Origin: Todiramphus chloris collaris
Lineage: Eukaryota; Chordata; Aves; Coraciiformes; Alcedinidae
Length of the DNA: 64,000 bases
Assembly: GCA_025345505.1 (NCBI GenBank)
Contig: JANVCC010000130.1
Span: forward strand, 3,446,453 to 3,510,452
Direction of reading: 5' to 3'
The notes beneath the pieces were generated by a model. It saw only the letters and a list, made by a program, of their open reading frames with translations, was not told the DNA's origin and did no database searches. The translations under genes and the position numbers were made by a program. Every line of letters starts with the position of its first letter. Within the stretch, counting starts at the first letter, position 1. Below are positions 61,432-64,000 of this stretch, in pieces.

Positions 61432-63308
61432 ATAACCAACAACCACACGCACTTCTGTTTAATCCACAAAAGAGCAAATTAAAATCCTTCTAAAGATGTT
61501 TCCGTTCCAAGAAGATTCCCTTCAGCTTTTGGGAAGATCTGTTATGTTGGCAGCTCCCTTGCACATGTAATGGTCTCTATAGTCTTAGTAATATGTTCCT
61601 GAAATTCTAAACCATTGGCATTTGCTATAGGATGATACAGTAAGCAAACTTTGGCTTTCCTTTCAATATGGGATTTATAAGGGCAGTATTAAGTATTACT
61701 CAGCACTTCTACAGCATTCATGTTTCTGCATCTCCATTCTGCTCCCATCAGAAAGAGCTCTACACACCTTTCATCTTCGTCTCTCATTTTGTGAGAGGGC
61801 TGCAGAAGTTCAGCACTCTCTGGGTTAACGCTCAGCACAAGTGAAAATCTTTATCTCTCAATGTGTGGGACAAATTGGATTTGAAATGGCTACAGAGGGT
61901 CATCAATTCTTCAAATGGACATAGCATGAGTCTCCCATAAACTGAAACATAGCAGGTGCTGCACAGATTCATCTGGAGAGGTTATTATTAGGGAATGGGG
62001 TGTTTTCAATGCAGGGATGTAATTTATCATGACTAGGTTTTGTTAGGGAGGAATTTAGACAGTTTGTGTTACTGCAACTTAAATCATTTTATCAGCATAT
62101 TTATTTCCTTGATTGCTGACACCTCAGCTACCCTCATAACCTCTTAGTATCACATGGCAGGAAAACAACTGACAAATAAAGAGAAATCACTGTGAACTCA
62201 CTGAAATTGTATATTCCATCTGGGAAGCTTGGATAATGCAGTTCAGTAATAAAGCAGAGTTCATTAAAGGTACACGGGCCTCGTGAAATCCTAGCCAGCT
62301 GCCTAGCTGTAGGAGAAACTGGCAGCAGTGCTTCTGGATACAGAAGAGGCAAGGATCCTAAGAGGAAGGCCAGGGTAAATGACAGCAGAGCTGGGCGTCC
62401 CTGCTTTACTCCCTCCCCAAACACTGGAAGACTCAGACAGATAACCTTCCTTACCCCATTTAGACCTCCAGACCTCTGCATAACCTGGAGGTGCAAGCAG
62501 CTGCTTGCTCCCCTTAGAAAAATCAGCTCCAATTAGGTCTTGCAAGATCAGCTTCTCCTGGTTCAGCTCAGGTCTGCTATTGTTAAATAATTAACTACTT
62601 ATTTGGCAAATACTTTATATCTTTTCCTTTCCCTGCATCTCCAACCATACACACAAACAGCAGGGCAATTAAAAGTGCATTTACCTGTGACCCTCAGGGA
62701 TTGCTACATGCTGTGAGAGTTTTTTTTTTTGTTTCTATTAGACTAGCAAAGAAGCAAATTCCAAGGTTTAAGAGCACCAAGGAAAAACAACATCGAGTCA
62801 GAATAGTCTGATCTCCAATCTGGAAACTATGTGCAGAAAACTCCCAAGCTCTTTTTGAGTTGCTGTAATGAACAAAAACAGTCGTAGGAAGGGAAACTAC
62901 AGCCCCCAGCTGGAAGGGCTTCGTAAATCAGGGACAACTTCTAAACTTGTTCCCAAAAACTATGACAAAACTGCACAAGTACAGAAGGGATCTTCCATTT
63001 CCTCTGACAACCACAACAGAGTCAGCGGGTGGCCATGCCCTGTCCCACACAGAAACAGCTTGACAGGACAGCCATGGAGACAGAAGAGGAAGAATCCCTG
63101 TTATAAGCACAGGGTCAGATTTAGTAGCATGTGTAAGGAGGTGGTACCAGGACATGCAGTGGACAGACAGCCTTCCTAACCCTCTCATCACTCCCCACGT
63201 GTTGCAGACCCTGTCTACATACACTAGCTCTTGTAGGACCAGATACAAATTTTACAGTTCAATATTTCTGCACTGGAAAAATCACAGTCTGGGTTTGTTC
63301 TGTTATTT
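61432..63308. other. Unannotated stretch
   Basis: No gene or repeat was recognised. Frames of up to 132 codons (62134-62532, minus) have no domain. Confidence 0.5.
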
Positions 63309-63330
63309 TATATATATATATATATATATA
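63309..63330 (+). repeat. (TA)n dinucleotide repeat
   Basis: Eleven TA units, perfect. Likely polymorphic. Confidence 0.95.
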
Positions 63331-64000
63331 GTAGCAAAGAGTGTGGGTAGAAAGTGAATGCTATCCTTGAGTTACACTTTTCATAGGTCAGTCAAACTCC
63401 AAGAAAACTGAAAGGCTGGCAAGGAAAGTATCACTGAACTGGAGGACATAATTTTGTAACTCTGATTCCTAAATTGGAAAGGAAAATATTGTCAAGGGGA
63501 AGAAGAATTTATTTTTTTTTTTAATTCCTAGGAAAATCCTCATTTCTGGAAAACTTGTCTTTGGAAAAAGAACTAGAAGTGCTTTTGCAGCCAGCACATC
63601 TGCACTGCAGCTGTCTCATGTTCTCTCTGATCACATATGCAGACAACAAGAGGGACAAGCCTGGACATCTGGGGAATACCCCTGAAGATTATTGAACAGA
63701 TGATAACTGCCTGAACCTTTCTTTGATGCTTATTAGCAAAGAAAAAAAGAATATATTGAAGGATAGTTACTGCCTGTTGTTGTCAAGATCAGTCAGGACA
63801 CAGCAGCAACATGGTCTCAGCAAAGCAGTATAGAAAAATGATCTGCCACCTTTGGTAAGAGACACTAAATCGAACAAATCAGTGAGGTTTCAAGTACTGA
63901 AAGTTATTTTGCAAAGGTTGAACATTTACAGAGCCTCAAAGAGCACCCCAGTCCCTCTCTTCTACCTCTTCATTCAGCTTTCCCACAAACAAAAATCCAA
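63331..64000. other. Unannotated end of window
   Basis: AT-rich DNA with A and T runs. No feature was recognised. Confidence 0.5.

Noticed and set aside
1-64000. tRNA, rRNA, CRISPR array, bacterial operon features
   Set aside because: No cloverleaf, rRNA-like block, regular spacer array or gene packing was seen; the sequence is vertebrate nuclear DNA.

Overview
The window looks like gene-poor, repeat-bearing nuclear DNA from a bird, most probably a neoavian species. The main evidence is a dense population of chicken-repeat-1 (CR1) LINE relics. Several end in the CR1 3' signature, a repeated ATTCTATG-type octamer after a 'ggtcccttccaacc'-like block. A solo LTR of a type common in neoavian genomes supports this. 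The base composition is AT-rich, poly-A and poly-T runs are frequent, and there is no operon-like packing. I found no convincing host protein-coding exon, tRNA, rRNA or CpG-island promoter. All open frames outside repeats are 139 codons or shorter and have no recognisable domain.

Layout. At 1.0-2.4 kb lies a broken CR1 with linker and reverse-transcriptase (RT) sequence and its 3' end. At 2.9-6.6 kb are three pieces of one unidentified ~390-bp repeat: one whole copy in inverted orientation (4522-4912) flanked by two half copies (2929-3121 and 6448-6622). At 8.6-9.2 kb is a rarely retained CR1 5' piece with an ORF1 remnant. At 11.6 and 12.2-12.5 kb are an ATC microsatellite and a ~370-nt polypyrimidine tract. 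At 13.3-15.3 kb there are three CR1 pieces of different ages, one young copy directly abutting an ancient one. Further CR1 pieces lie at 18.2, 24.5, 30.6, 31.6, 34.0, 43.8, 46.8, 48.3, 56.0, 56.5, 58.4 and 60.3 kb. At 38.4-39.9 kb a 110-bp direct repeat pair (about 93% identical) brackets ~1.3 kb, part of which is strongly purine-rich. At 44.6-45.0 kb is a solo LTR on the minus strand, followed by an 11-G run.

Thirteen of the sixteen CR1 pieces are on the plus strand. If the window is intronic, this mild bias would suit a host gene transcribed on the minus strand, but that is inference. Between repeats, several AT-rich stretches (about 13.03-13.20, 26.79-26.95, 29.06-29.76, 35.38-35.70 and 54.95-55.13 kb) have the look of conserved noncoding enhancers: retained CpGs, TAAT cores and palindromes. 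That cannot be shown without alignment. No genes work together here; the content is retroelement fossils, simple repeats and possible regulatory DNA. The items most worth a second look are the inverted triad at 2.9-6.6 kb, the direct-repeat pair at 38.4-39.9 kb, the adjacent palindromes at 26.79-26.82 kb, and the ancient CR1 relics that remain alignable.
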